Shown here: piece by piece, positions 18,033 through 26,013 of the stretch
Position numbering within the stretch: position 1 is the stretch's first letter
Layout of the letters: every line of letters begins with the position of its first letter
Source: Haliscomenobacter hydrossis DSM 1100
Lineage (GTDB): Bacteria; Bacteroidota; Bacteroidia; Chitinophagales; Saprospiraceae
NCBI RefSeq assembly: GCF_000212735.1
Contig: NC_015510.1
Span: 7,255,001-7,319,000, forward strand
Reading direction: 5' to 3'
Length of the DNA stretch: 64,000 nucleotides
The notes under the pieces: model-generated
Told to the model about the DNA's origin: nothing
Database searches by the model: none
Seen by the model: the letters and a program-made list of their open reading frames with translations, nothing else
Translations under genes and position numbers: made by a program

Positions 18033-18125
18033 ACCACAGATTTCACAGATTTTCACAGATTATTTTCGAATAAAATCTACCCAAAAATCTGTGAAAATCC
18101 GTGAAATCCGTGGTGATTTTTTTTT
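18033..18125. terminator. Palindromic bidirectional terminator between convergent genes
   Basis: 18033-18061 (ACCACAGATTTCACAG and on) pairs almost perfectly with 18086-18114, about 29-bp arms built from a CACAGATTT word. A run of T follows on the plus side. It lies between the convergent sugar dehydrogenase gene (ends 18018) and dacA (ends 18130). It shares its word with the element at 59523-59599. Confidence 0.8.
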
Positions 18126-18129
18126 ACGG

Positions 18130-18930
18130 TTACAAATGCGCGCCCAAAAACGCCTCCAATTCCCCCATCTCCACATCTTGTATAAACTGCCCTTCATAGG
18201 CCCAACTAATCCGTCCCGTTTCTTCAGACACCACCACTGCTGCCACATTCAATTGTTCAGTCACCCCGATGGCTGCACGGTGGCGCAAACCCGCTTTTTG
18301 CGGCAGGTCTGCTTTTTCGGATAGCGGCAACACCCCTCCGGCGGATACTATTTTTCCTTTGCGCAAAATGACCGCTCCATCGTGCAGGGGGCTGGTTTTA
18401 TTAAAAATACTTTCCAACAATTGTTCACTAATCAGGGCATCGATGCGGACACCGGAATACGCCAGGTTTTCCAGGTTCGCGTCTTTGGCCAATACAATCA
18501 GGGCGCCCGTTTGTTGTTCGCTCAGGTGCTGCAAAGCGGTTTTGACCGCCATCACTTCTCGGCTCATATCTTGTAGTGTTGCCGGGGTATTGCGGCCCAA
18601 CAGGATTTTGACCAAAAAATTGGAGCGTTGTTGGAGGGCACTTTTTCCCAGCAACAACAAAAAATTGCGTACTTCCTGCTGAAAAATGATCACGATGACG
18701 ATGACCCCTACGCTGACAAACTTGTCCAACACCGCCGACAACAGTTGCATTTCCAATTGCCGCACCAACCAGTAAAAAACGTACAGCGTGAGTACGCCGA
18801 TGAAGATGTTGAAGGCAATGTTTCCGCGCAACAAGCGGTAAATGAGGTAGATCAAATACCCCACAATCAAGATATCCAATAAGTCCCAAATACGAATGGG
18901 CAAAAACCCGATTTTGAAGAGTAACAGCAT
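18130..18930 (-). CDS. dacA: Diadenylate cyclase (c-di-AMP synthase), CdaA type
   Basis: Makes the second messenger c-di-AMP from two ATP at the inner membrane; c-di-AMP controls potassium and osmolyte balance and wall homeostasis. The 266 residues hold three N-terminal membrane helices (about 10-85) and a DisA_N catalytic domain (about 105-240) with both signature motifs, DGAVIL (184-189) and GLRHRAA (RHR 216-218). The usual Bacteroidota neighbour folP is not adjacent. ATG at 18930. Confidence 0.95.
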   Translation of the reverse strand: MLLLFKIGFLPIRIWDLLDILIVGYLIYLIYRLLRGNIAFNIFIGVLTLYVFYWLVRQLEMQLLSAVLDKFVSVGVIVIVIIFQQEVRNFLLLLGKSALQQRSNFLVKILLGRNTPATLQDMSREVMAVKTALQHLSEQQTGALIVLAKDANLENLAYSGVRIDALISEQLLESIFNKTSPLHDGAVILRKGKIVSAGGVLPLSEKADLPQKAGLRHRAAIGVTEQLNVAAVVVSEETGRISWAYEGQFIQDVEMGELEAFLGAHL

Positions 18931-19000
18931 ATTTTTTGTTGAACATGCAAAAATGATACAATTACACCAGTCTTGTCCACTTTTCCGCGCTAATTATCGT

Positions 19001-19008
19001 TATTTTTG
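19001..19008 (+). promoter_or_regulatory. Candidate -7 promoter element
   Basis: TATTTTTG fits TAnnTTTG and lies 74 nt upstream of the 19082 gene; no TTG is found at the 19-20 nt spacing, so the -33 half is weak. Confidence 0.35.
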
Positions 19009-19081
19009 TGCATAAACCACGTCTCAAGTATTTACACTGGAGAACCGGAAACCCAAACACACGCTTACGCCACCCACAAGT

Positions 19082-20227
19082 ATGAAAACAAGTCTATACT
19101 TACTCTTCCTTTGCCTGAGTTGCTGGTCTTTGTCGGCACAGGTCATTCGTCAAAATGCCCAAGGCGAAAAGATTATTGTTTACCCCGATGGGAGTTGGAA
19201 ATATTTTAATCAAAAAAGTGGCGGCGGGACCGATTACCCGGTGTACGAAGCCTCTGTCACCCCCTTCGACAATCCGGTGTTGCTCACCGAACAGGATGCC
19301 TTAAAAATTGCGACCCGTAGATCCCAGCTGGCCAAAGAAGCCGTAGATATCGCTCAGGATCGCGCCGCTAAATCTACCGAACAACGCCTGAAACTGGAAC
19401 AGGAACTCACGACTGCCAGTACCCGCGAAAGCGCCGAAAGTGAAACCCTGCGTCGCTTGAACATCCGCTTGAGTGCCGCCCGCAAAACCGAGGTGGAATC
19501 CAAAACCGAAGCCCTGATCGCTCAACAGGAATTGGCCAAAGCCGATGAACTGACCCGCAAAGGCAACATCCTGGAAGTGTTTAAGATCGCCGATGCCAAT
19601 CGCAAAAGCCAAATCTACTTCCCCAAAGCCGATGCCTTGTCGGCAGATTTTTTTTCCTCCATCTCCCCCAGTACGCCCTATTACCAGGATTTTGTCAAAA
19701 CCAATCCGTATTACGGTCTGGAAAAACAGGTGCAATGCAAATTCAAGTTCAACGGCAAAGATCAGACCACCGGACGTTATCGTAAAGAAATGGAGGCCCA
19801 ACATTTGTTTAGTTTTACCGATGAAAAACTGCGCATTTTCCTCAAAGACAAAGAATACCTGAGCTGCAAAGGTTACTTGAGCAGCCTCGACGGTGGCTAT
19901 CGTTTTTTAACCCTGGAATTTACTTTTTCCACTCCCAATGCCAAAGAAGCATATGGATTCATTGAAAAAGGCAGCATCCTGACCATTCGCCTGATCAACG
20001 GTGATTTCATCAACCTGCGCTCGGGAACCATGGATCGCGGTAGCTTTGATACCCGGGAAAACCTCTTGACCTACCGCGTCCACTACGGCATCGCGCAGGA
20101 TCAACTCGGTTTTTTGGAAAAAAGTGAAGTCGATAAAATTCGCGTATTTTGGAGCAGCGGCTACGAAGAATACGAAGTATACCAGCTTGATTTTTTTATG
20201 AAACAACTGACTTGTCTGGACAAATAA
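19082..20227 (+). CDS. Exported coiled-coil protein of unknown function
   Basis: A 381-residue protein with a signal peptide (to about residue 20, LSAQ). Residues 21-45 contain a short motif, VYPDGSWKYFN, seen at the N-terminus of many Bacteroidota exported proteins. Residues ~70-150 are charged, rich in Ala, Glu, Lys and Arg, and should form a long helix or coiled coil. The remaining ~220 residues look like a mixed alpha/beta domain with no motif I recognise. pncA begins 8 bp downstream, so the two are probably one transcript, but this says little about function. Confidence 0.75.
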   Translation: MKTSLYLLFLCLSCWSLSAQVIRQNAQGEKIIVYPDGSWKYFNQKSGGGTDYPVYEASVTPFDNPVLLTEQDALKIATRRSQLAKEAVDIAQDRAAKSTEQRLKLEQELTTASTRESAESETLRRLNIRLSAARKTEVESKTEALIAQQELAKADELTRKGNILEVFKIADANRKSQIYFPKADALSADFFSSISPSTPYYQDFVKTNPYYGLEKQVQCKFKFNGKDQTTGRYRKEMEAQHLFSFTDEKLRIFLKDKEYLSCKGYLSSLDGGYRFLTLEFTFSTPNAKEAYGFIEKGSILTIRLINGDFINLRSGTMDRGSFDTRENLLTYRVHYGIAQDQLGFLEKSEVDKIRVFWSSGYEEYEVYQLDFFMKQLTCLDK

Positions 20228-20235
20228 ATGGATAA

Positions 20236-20847
20236 ATGAGAACCCTTCTACTGATTGATTTACAGAATGACTTCTGCCCTGGCGGCGCACTGGCTGTGGA
20301 AGAAGGAAACCTACTGATCCCCATTGCCAATGACTTGATGCCACGTTTTGATCTGGTACTGGCTACCCAAGACTGGCATCCGGCTACACATGGCAGTTTT
20401 GCCGCCAATCACCCCTGGCGCAAACCCGGCCAGGTGATCGATTTACATGGCTTGTCTCAGGTGCTTTGGCCGATCCATTGCGTACAAGAAAGTTTTGGTG
20501 CCGAGTTTGTCCCCACGCTGAATACTACGGGTATCCACCAAGTTTTTGTCAAAGGCACCGATCCGGAAATCGACAGCTACAGTGGATTTTTTGACAACGG
20601 CCACCGCAAAGCAACTGGCCTGGGCGATTACCTGAAAGCACAAGGTGTGGATGAACTGTACGTCATGGGCATTGCCACCGATTATTGCGTGAAATTCACG
20701 GTATTGGACGCTTTAGAACTGGGTTTCAAGGTCAATTTGATCCAAGACGCCTGTCGGGGTGTTAACTTAAAAGCAGGCGACGTTGCACAGGCTTTACTGG
20801 ACATGCAAAGCAAAGGAGCAAATTTAATAACGTCAAATGCCGTATAA
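20236..20847 (+). CDS. pncA: Nicotinamidase (pyrazinamidase)
   Basis: Hydrolyses nicotinamide to nicotinate in the NAD salvage pathway, in the cytosol. The 203 residues have the isochorismatase-like fold with the catalytic triad Asp8 (LIDLQNDF), Lys106 and Cys151 (GIATDYCVKF), and metal ligands Asp46 and His48 (TQDWHPATHG) and His81. The cis-peptide segment GIAT precedes the cysteine. The ATG at 20236 gives the normal family N-terminus. Confidence 0.96.
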   Translation: MRTLLLIDLQNDFCPGGALAVEEGNLLIPIANDLMPRFDLVLATQDWHPATHGSFAANHPWRKPGQVIDLHGLSQVLWPIHCVQESFGAEFVPTLNTTGIHQVFVKGTDPEIDSYSGFFDNGHRKATGLGDYLKAQGVDELYVMGIATDYCVKFTVLDALELGFKVNLIQDACRGVNLKAGDVAQALLDMQSKGANLITSNAV

Positions 20848-20980
20848 GTTCAACCCGTTATGTTAAAATTTTATAAATTTCTCCCCAAAAAGGGTTAAAA
20901 CCGTAGTTCAAAACGTTGGGAATGCATCCAATCAATTGGTCTACAGTAAATAAAATCCCTAAACGGATAATCAATCTAAG

Positions 20981-23900
20981 ATGATGACCAAAAAGGTTCT
21001 TTTATTGCCTTTACTGCTGCTGAGTTTCCTCTCCCTATGGGGCCAGCAAACGGCAGTGTACACCGAAGCCAACCGAGCTTTCAAAAGAGGCGTCACCCTC
21101 TATGAGCAAGGCGTATTGGCCAAAGCCAAACGCGAATTCCAAAAAGCCATTGACCTGACGCTACCCATCAATGAAACCGCTGCCGAGAGTTTTCGGACGC
21201 GGGCCGCTTTGTACATGGCCAAATGTGCCGTGGAATTGCGCCTCAAAGAAGGGGAAGTAATGACCATGGATTTCATTCGCTCCTTCCGGCCCGACCCGGA
21301 ATATCAGGAAGCTCTGATGGATATGGGCAACTACTACTTCAACGTAGGAGAATACGCCAAATCCCTGGAATTTTACAACGAGGTGCCTACGCTGGGGATG
21401 TCCAAAGGCGCCCTGACCCAGATGCGCTTCCGCCAGGGTTACAGCAATTTTGCGCTCAAGGAATTTAATCTGGCCAAATCTTTTTTCCGCGATGTGATTG
21501 CGGAAGCCGATGGCGATTATTATGCGCCTTCCAATTATTACATGGGGCTTTCTTCTTTTTTTGAACAAGATTACGCGCAGGCGGCTTCTTCCCTGCAAAT
21601 TGTGGAAAACAACCCGACCTACCGACCTTATATTCCTTTCTATTTGACCCAAATTCTGTTTGCCCAAAAGAAATATCAGGATGTGATTGCTTATGCAGAG
21701 CCCAAAGCCAACGACAAAGGCATTCGCGACCTGAAAGAAATTCAGCAACTCGTGGGTCAATCGTACTTTGAATTGGGCAATTACCAACGGGCGCTGCCTT
21801 ATCTGGAATACTACCAGGAGAATTCCAAAAAACTGCGTGAAGAGGAATTGTACCAAATTGGCTACACCCAATACCAGACGGGTAATTTCCAAAAAGCCAT
21901 TCAAACCTTGCGCCCCCTTTCCGGAGCGGAATCTCCGATTGGTCAAAATGCCATGTTCTATTTGGCGGATTGCTACCTTAAAGTAGGCCAGAAGAACAAT
22001 GCACTCAATGCCCTGGCGGCGGCCAAACGTTTGAATTTTGACCCGCTCATCAAAGAAGAAGCCAGTTTCAACTACGCCAAATTGGCTTACGAGCTCAATC
22101 AACCCCGCGAAGCCGTAGCCACTTTGCAAGACTTTGCCCCCAATTCGCGCTATTATCAGGATGCGCAAAGGTTGTTGGCCGATGTGCTGCTCAATTACCG
22201 CGATTATCAGCAATCCCTGGAGATCATCAACGATGTACGCCGTCGGAACGGCGGTGGACTGCCCCCACAAATGCAGGCCACGTACCAAAAAGTAGCCGTT
22301 AACCGGGGCATGCAGTTGTTGCAAAACAACGAAAACCAGGCCGCGCGTGAAATTTTGCAAAAATCACTGGAAAATCCAATCGATTTGAGCGTACAGGCCG
22401 TGGCCTTGTTTTGGCTGGGCGATGTTGCCCACCGGGAAAAAAATTACCAGGAAAGTGCCCAGTACATGGATCGCTTCCTGGGCTTAACCCGCAGCATCAG
22501 CAACCTTCCCGAGGAATCTTCGGTGGCTACTGCCAATTACATCCAGGGCTACAACCTGATCAAGCAGGACAACTACGAGCGGGCACGCGGCTTTTTCCAG
22601 GCTGCGGTAGACGGGATCAACCGCAACCGTGGCCAGTACCGCAACGATAAAATTGCCAACAACGTTTTGGGCGATGCTACCCTGCGTTTGGGAGACTCGT
22701 ATTTCAAATTTAACCAGTACGACAACGCCTTGCGGTATTACAACGAGGCCATCGACCGCAAATCGGCGAACTTTGACTACGCCATTTACCAAAAAGCCAT
22801 CATTGAAGGTTTACGGGGTCGGCGTACGGAAGAAATTGTCTCCCTGGAGCGCCTGACCCGCGATTTCCCTGGCTCAGAATTTGCCGATGATGCCTTGTTG
22901 CGTATCGGACAAACTTACCAGGAAATTGGCCGCTCTAATGATGCCATTCCTCACCTGCAAAATCTGGTTACCAAATACCGGGGCAAATCTCCGCTGGTCA
23001 ACCAGGGATTTTTGGCCCTCGGCCTGATCAATTACAATGCCGGCAATTACGACGGTGCGATCAACTACTACAAACAAGTATTTAAAAACAGTCCAGAACC
23101 CACCGAAGCCAATTTGGCCCGGGCTTCCCTCGAAGAGATCTACGTCAAGGATCTGGGCAAACCCGGCGAGTATTTTGCCTTTTTAGAAACCATTCCGGGC
23201 TACAAAGTGGACAACCTCAAGCGCGATTCGGTCAACTTCCGCGCCGCTGAGATCAAATACGAAAATGGAGACTATCCCCGCGCAATTGAAGGTTACACCA
23301 GCTATATCCGTTCTTTCCCCCAGGGTTTGTACCTGTCCACGGCTTACTACCACCGGGGTGATGCTTATGTGGCTACCCAACAATACAGCCTGGCTTTGAA
23401 AGACTACGATTGGCTCATCTTGCAAGGAGCGGGCAAAAATTATGCCAAAGCCCTGGAAAAAGGGGCAGTCATTGCTTACAACAGCGAGCTGGATTTCAAC
23501 AAGGCCTTCCGGTACTATTCCGATTTGGAAAAAGCCACCACAGATGAAAACCTCATCTTTGAAGCCCAATTGGGCGCCATGCGCAGTGCTTACAGGGCGG
23601 GCAATAAAGCAGCAGTAGCTTCATTGGCGCAAAAAGTGGCCAGCAACCCCCGGGCCAACGCCAGTCAAATTGCCACAGCCAATTTCTACATTGGCAAACA
23701 GGCATTTGACAACAATGATTTCACCAATGCCATTCCGGCTTTGCAAAAAGTAATCCAAACCAGCGACAACGAACAAACGGCGGAAGCACGCTACCTCATC
23801 GCGTTCATCAATTACAAACAACGCAATTTGGATCGGGCGCAGCAATTGTGTTTGGAAGCCAACCAAAAAAGCTCCGCTTATCCGTTTTGGGTAGCGAAGA

Positions 23901-24124
23901 GTGTACTGTTGTTGGCCGACGTTTTTGCGGATAAAGGCGACCTCTACAATGCCAAAGCGGTTTTGGAAGCCCTGCTCGAAAATTTTGATGATGACAAGGA
24001 TGTGGTCAATACGGCCAAAACGCGCCTTGCTCAAATCAACAAACAAATTGAAGCGAGCTCTCCACTGAATAAAACTCCCGAAAGTAATGTGCTGGAGTTC
24101 CAAAAAAGTGGCGGCGGTCGATAG
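20981..24124 (+). CDS. Large exported tetratricopeptide-repeat protein
   Basis: A 1047-residue protein with a signal peptide (to about residue 22, LWGQ) and TPR-like helical hairpins over nearly the whole length. Recurrent units such as YYFNVGEYAKSLEFY, SYFELGNYQRALPYL and IAFINYKQRNLDRAQ show the TPR pattern (small residue at position 8, Gly/Tyr/Ala spacing). Such TPR rods in the periplasm scaffold envelope complexes. Large TPR proteins are often next to an outer-membrane barrel gene in Bacteroidota, as here (24249), which suggests a joint envelope role; this is inference. Confidence 0.88.
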   Translation: MMTKKVLLLPLLLLSFLSLWGQQTAVYTEANRAFKRGVTLYEQGVLAKAKREFQKAIDLTLPINETAAESFRTRAALYMAKCAVELRLKEGEVMTMDFIRSFRPDPEYQEALMDMGNYYFNVGEYAKSLEFYNEVPTLGMSKGALTQMRFRQGYSNFALKEFNLAKSFFRDVIAEADGDYYAPSNYYMGLSSFFEQDYAQAASSLQIVENNPTYRPYIPFYLTQILFAQKKYQDVIAYAEPKANDKGIRDLKEIQQLVGQSYFELGNYQRALPYLEYYQENSKKLREEELYQIGYTQYQTGNFQKAIQTLRPLSGAESPIGQNAMFYLADCYLKVGQKNNALNALAAAKRLNFDPLIKEEASFNYAKLAYELNQPREAVATLQDFAPNSRYYQDAQRLLADVLLNYRDYQQSLEIINDVRRRNGGGLPPQMQATYQKVAVNRGMQLLQNNENQAAREILQKSLENPIDLSVQAVALFWLGDVAHREKNYQESAQYMDRFLGLTRSISNLPEESSVATANYIQGYNLIKQDNYERARGFFQAAVDGINRNRGQYRNDKIANNVLGDATLRLGDSYFKFNQYDNALRYYNEAIDRKSANFDYAIYQKAIIEGLRGRRTEEIVSLERLTRDFPGSEFADDALLRIGQTYQEIGRSNDAIPHLQNLVTKYRGKSPLVNQGFLALGLINYNAGNYDGAINYYKQVFKNSPEPTEANLARASLEEIYVKDLGKPGEYFAFLETIPGYKVDNLKRDSVNFRAAEIKYENGDYPRAIEGYTSYIRSFPQGLYLSTAYYHRGDAYVATQQYSLALKDYDWLILQGAGKNYAKALEKGAVIAYNSELDFNKAFRYYSDLEKATTDENLIFEAQLGAMRSAYRAGNKAAVASLAQKVASNPRANASQIATANFYIGKQAFDNNDFTNAIPALQKVIQTSDNEQTAEARYLIAFINYKQRNLDRAQQLCLEANQKSSAYPFWVAKSVLLLADVFADKGDLYNAKAVLEALLENFDDDKDVVNTAKTRLAQINKQIEASSPLNKTPESNVLEFQKSGGGR

Positions 24125-24133
24125 TGCCTTGGT

Positions 24134-24217
24134 TTCGCTGAACAACCTGCGCCTCGGCTTCGCTCGGCGACCGGTTGCTCAGCGAAGCCGAAGCACGGTT
24201 ACCGAGCGAAGCCGAGG
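24134..24217. repeat. G/C-rich palindrome between TPR and barrel genes
   Basis: CCTCGGCTTCGCTCGG... (24152-24173) pairs with CCGAGCGAAGCCGAGG (24196-24217), and a second internal pairing is possible between TTCGCTGAACAACC (24134-24147) and GGTTGCTCAGCGAA. It is built from the word CGGCTTCGCT and its reverse complement. It lies inside a same-strand pair, 25 bp before the barrel gene. Confidence 0.75.
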
Positions 24218-24248
24218 TACAACTTTTCAACTTTTCAACTTCTAAAAC

Positions 24249-25880
24249 ATGTATAAACAACATATCATCCTGGCGGCCCTTCTTGTATTTTGCGGCACAG
24301 CCAGTTGGGCACAAAAAACCCTGCCTACCGAATCGGTGGACGTCATCAAACAGTTCAACGCACGTTTGATTGATGCCGAGCGCTTTGTAGTGCCACCAAT
24401 CCTTCCCGCGATTGATACCTCCAACCGCCGGCAGTACTACAACATTCTGGCCAAGCCTTTGAATGTGAATTACCCTGCACCCAAGATCAGACCTTTGGAA
24501 TGGCGCAGTGATCCTACTACAGACATCTACAAAACTTATCTCCAGGCGGGGATGGGTTATCCACGGGCTTTTTATTTCGATGGCTCGCATGATTTTGTAA
24601 CCAAAGATGATTTGAACATCGGGGTGGATTTTAACCACTATTCTGCCGACAACAGCAAAATTCTCGAAAACCAACGTTTTGGGAGTACTCAAATCAATGG
24701 CAATGCTGTGTTTAAAACCGACAAAGGCTTTTCGGTGGGTGGAAATGTGGGCTACAAAACCAATACCTTGTATTTCTATGGCTACAACGATCTCGACGAC
24801 GACTTCCCTACGCAGCTTTCCTACGATGCCAAAGACGTCAAGCAGCGCTTCAATACCTTTTACGCCGACGCCAAGGTGTACAACAGCGAACCAACGGTTG
24901 CGGATTTCAACTACAGTGCCAGCGTGAATTTGTACGCCATGGCTGACAATTACGCGGCAAGGGAAACGGGTTTCGACCTTGGTCTGACTGGTACCAAGTG
25001 GTTTGACAAAAAACATCCGCTGAGTTTGACCTTACAAACAGACTTCACGGGTTACGAAGATACGACCAGCCAAAGCCTGAATAACTTTTTCCTCAAGCCC
25101 AATTTTGGCTTTCATTCTGACCGCTTCCGCTTTAAGGTAGGAGCCAACATCGCTTCACACACCGATGAGTTCTACATTTATCCCGATCTGGAAGCTTCGG
25201 TCAATGTGGTGGACAACCTGATTACCGCATTTGCCGGAATTGAAGGGGGCCTGCAAAAGAACAACTTCCGTAACCTGACCGATTACAACCCGTTTTTGTC
25301 TTCCCGGATTGACATTCGCAACTCGTTCTATACCAATTTCTACGGCGGGATCAAAGGAGAGTTTAAAGGTGTCAAATACCGTGGTCAGGTAGGTTTTAAA
25401 AATGTAGATAACCTTGCACTTTTTGTCACCAACGGCGACTCGATTCCACGTTTCAACGTGTTGTACGACACCGCGAACATCGTCACCATCAGTGGTGAAA
25501 TATCTACCCAGTTATTCGACAACCTGGGTTTGATCGCTTCGGTGACCCAAAATGTATTTGACCTGCAAAGAGAAGAAAGGCCCTGGCACCTGCCTTCGCT
25601 GACCTTCAACGTAGGCGCAGTGATGAGTATGTTGGAGAAAAAACTGAAGCTTCGGGGTGATTTGTACCTGCAAAACGGGGTGCCGGTCAAAAGTGGCGGA
25701 ACAGAATCACGCAATTTGAATCCTTTGGTGGATGTAAGCGCTGGTGCCGAATACCAACTAACGGACAACATCGGGGTCTTTGCCCGCGTCAACAATATGC
25801 TGAACAACAAGCGCCAACGCTGGCAACATTATCCGGTGCTGGGCTTGAATGGATTGGTGGGGCTGACCGCGAGATTCTAA
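24249..25880 (+). CDS. Outer-membrane beta-barrel protein (TonB-receptor-like barrel, no plug seen)
   Basis: A 543-residue protein with a signal peptide (ends SWAQ near residue 22) and a C-terminal half of alternating hydrophobic strands ending in Phe (GLVGLTARF), a typical outer-membrane barrel end. No plug domain or TonB box is visible and the length is short for a 22-strand receptor, so it is probably a porin-like or assembly-related barrel. It follows the TPR gene by 125 bp and is likely co-transcribed. A palindromic element separates it from the convergent FG-GAP gene. Confidence 0.75.
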   Translation: MYKQHIILAALLVFCGTASWAQKTLPTESVDVIKQFNARLIDAERFVVPPILPAIDTSNRRQYYNILAKPLNVNYPAPKIRPLEWRSDPTTDIYKTYLQAGMGYPRAFYFDGSHDFVTKDDLNIGVDFNHYSADNSKILENQRFGSTQINGNAVFKTDKGFSVGGNVGYKTNTLYFYGYNDLDDDFPTQLSYDAKDVKQRFNTFYADAKVYNSEPTVADFNYSASVNLYAMADNYAARETGFDLGLTGTKWFDKKHPLSLTLQTDFTGYEDTTSQSLNNFFLKPNFGFHSDRFRFKVGANIASHTDEFYIYPDLEASVNVVDNLITAFAGIEGGLQKNNFRNLTDYNPFLSSRIDIRNSFYTNFYGGIKGEFKGVKYRGQVGFKNVDNLALFVTNGDSIPRFNVLYDTANIVTISGEISTQLFDNLGLIASVTQNVFDLQREERPWHLPSLTFNVGAVMSMLEKKLKLRGDLYLQNGVPVKSGGTESRNLNPLVDVSAGAEYQLTDNIGVFARVNNMLNNKRQRWQHYPVLGLNGLVGLTARF

Positions 25881-25882
25881 TC

Positions 25883-26008
25883 GGTTGAGGAGGTTGAGAA
25901 AGTTGAGGAGGTTGAGGCTACCGCAGCGGTTTAACAAACAAGAGGCTGTCTAAGTCGCTGCGGTAGCCTCAACCTTCTCAACTCCTCAACCTTCTCAACT
26001 CCTCAACC
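25883..26008. terminator. Word-repeat palindrome between convergent genes
   Basis: The left half repeats GGTTGAGGA/GGTTGAGAA words and ends CTACCGCAGCG (25883-25929); the right half (25957-26008) is CGCTGCGGTAGCCTC followed by TCAACCTTCTCAACTCC words. Together they form a ~47-bp-arm hairpin starting 3 bp after one stop codon and ending 6 bp before the other, so a bidirectional terminator is likely. Confidence 0.75.
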
Positions 26009-26013
26009 AATTT

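Noticed and set aside
21161-22360. 399-codon minus-strand open frame inside the TPR gene
   Set aside because: Long, but antisense to a clear TPR protein; its length follows from the codon bias of the real gene.
24036-25016. 326-codon minus-strand open frame across the TPR/barrel junction
   Set aside because: It reads through the palindromic intergenic element and antisense to two real genes.
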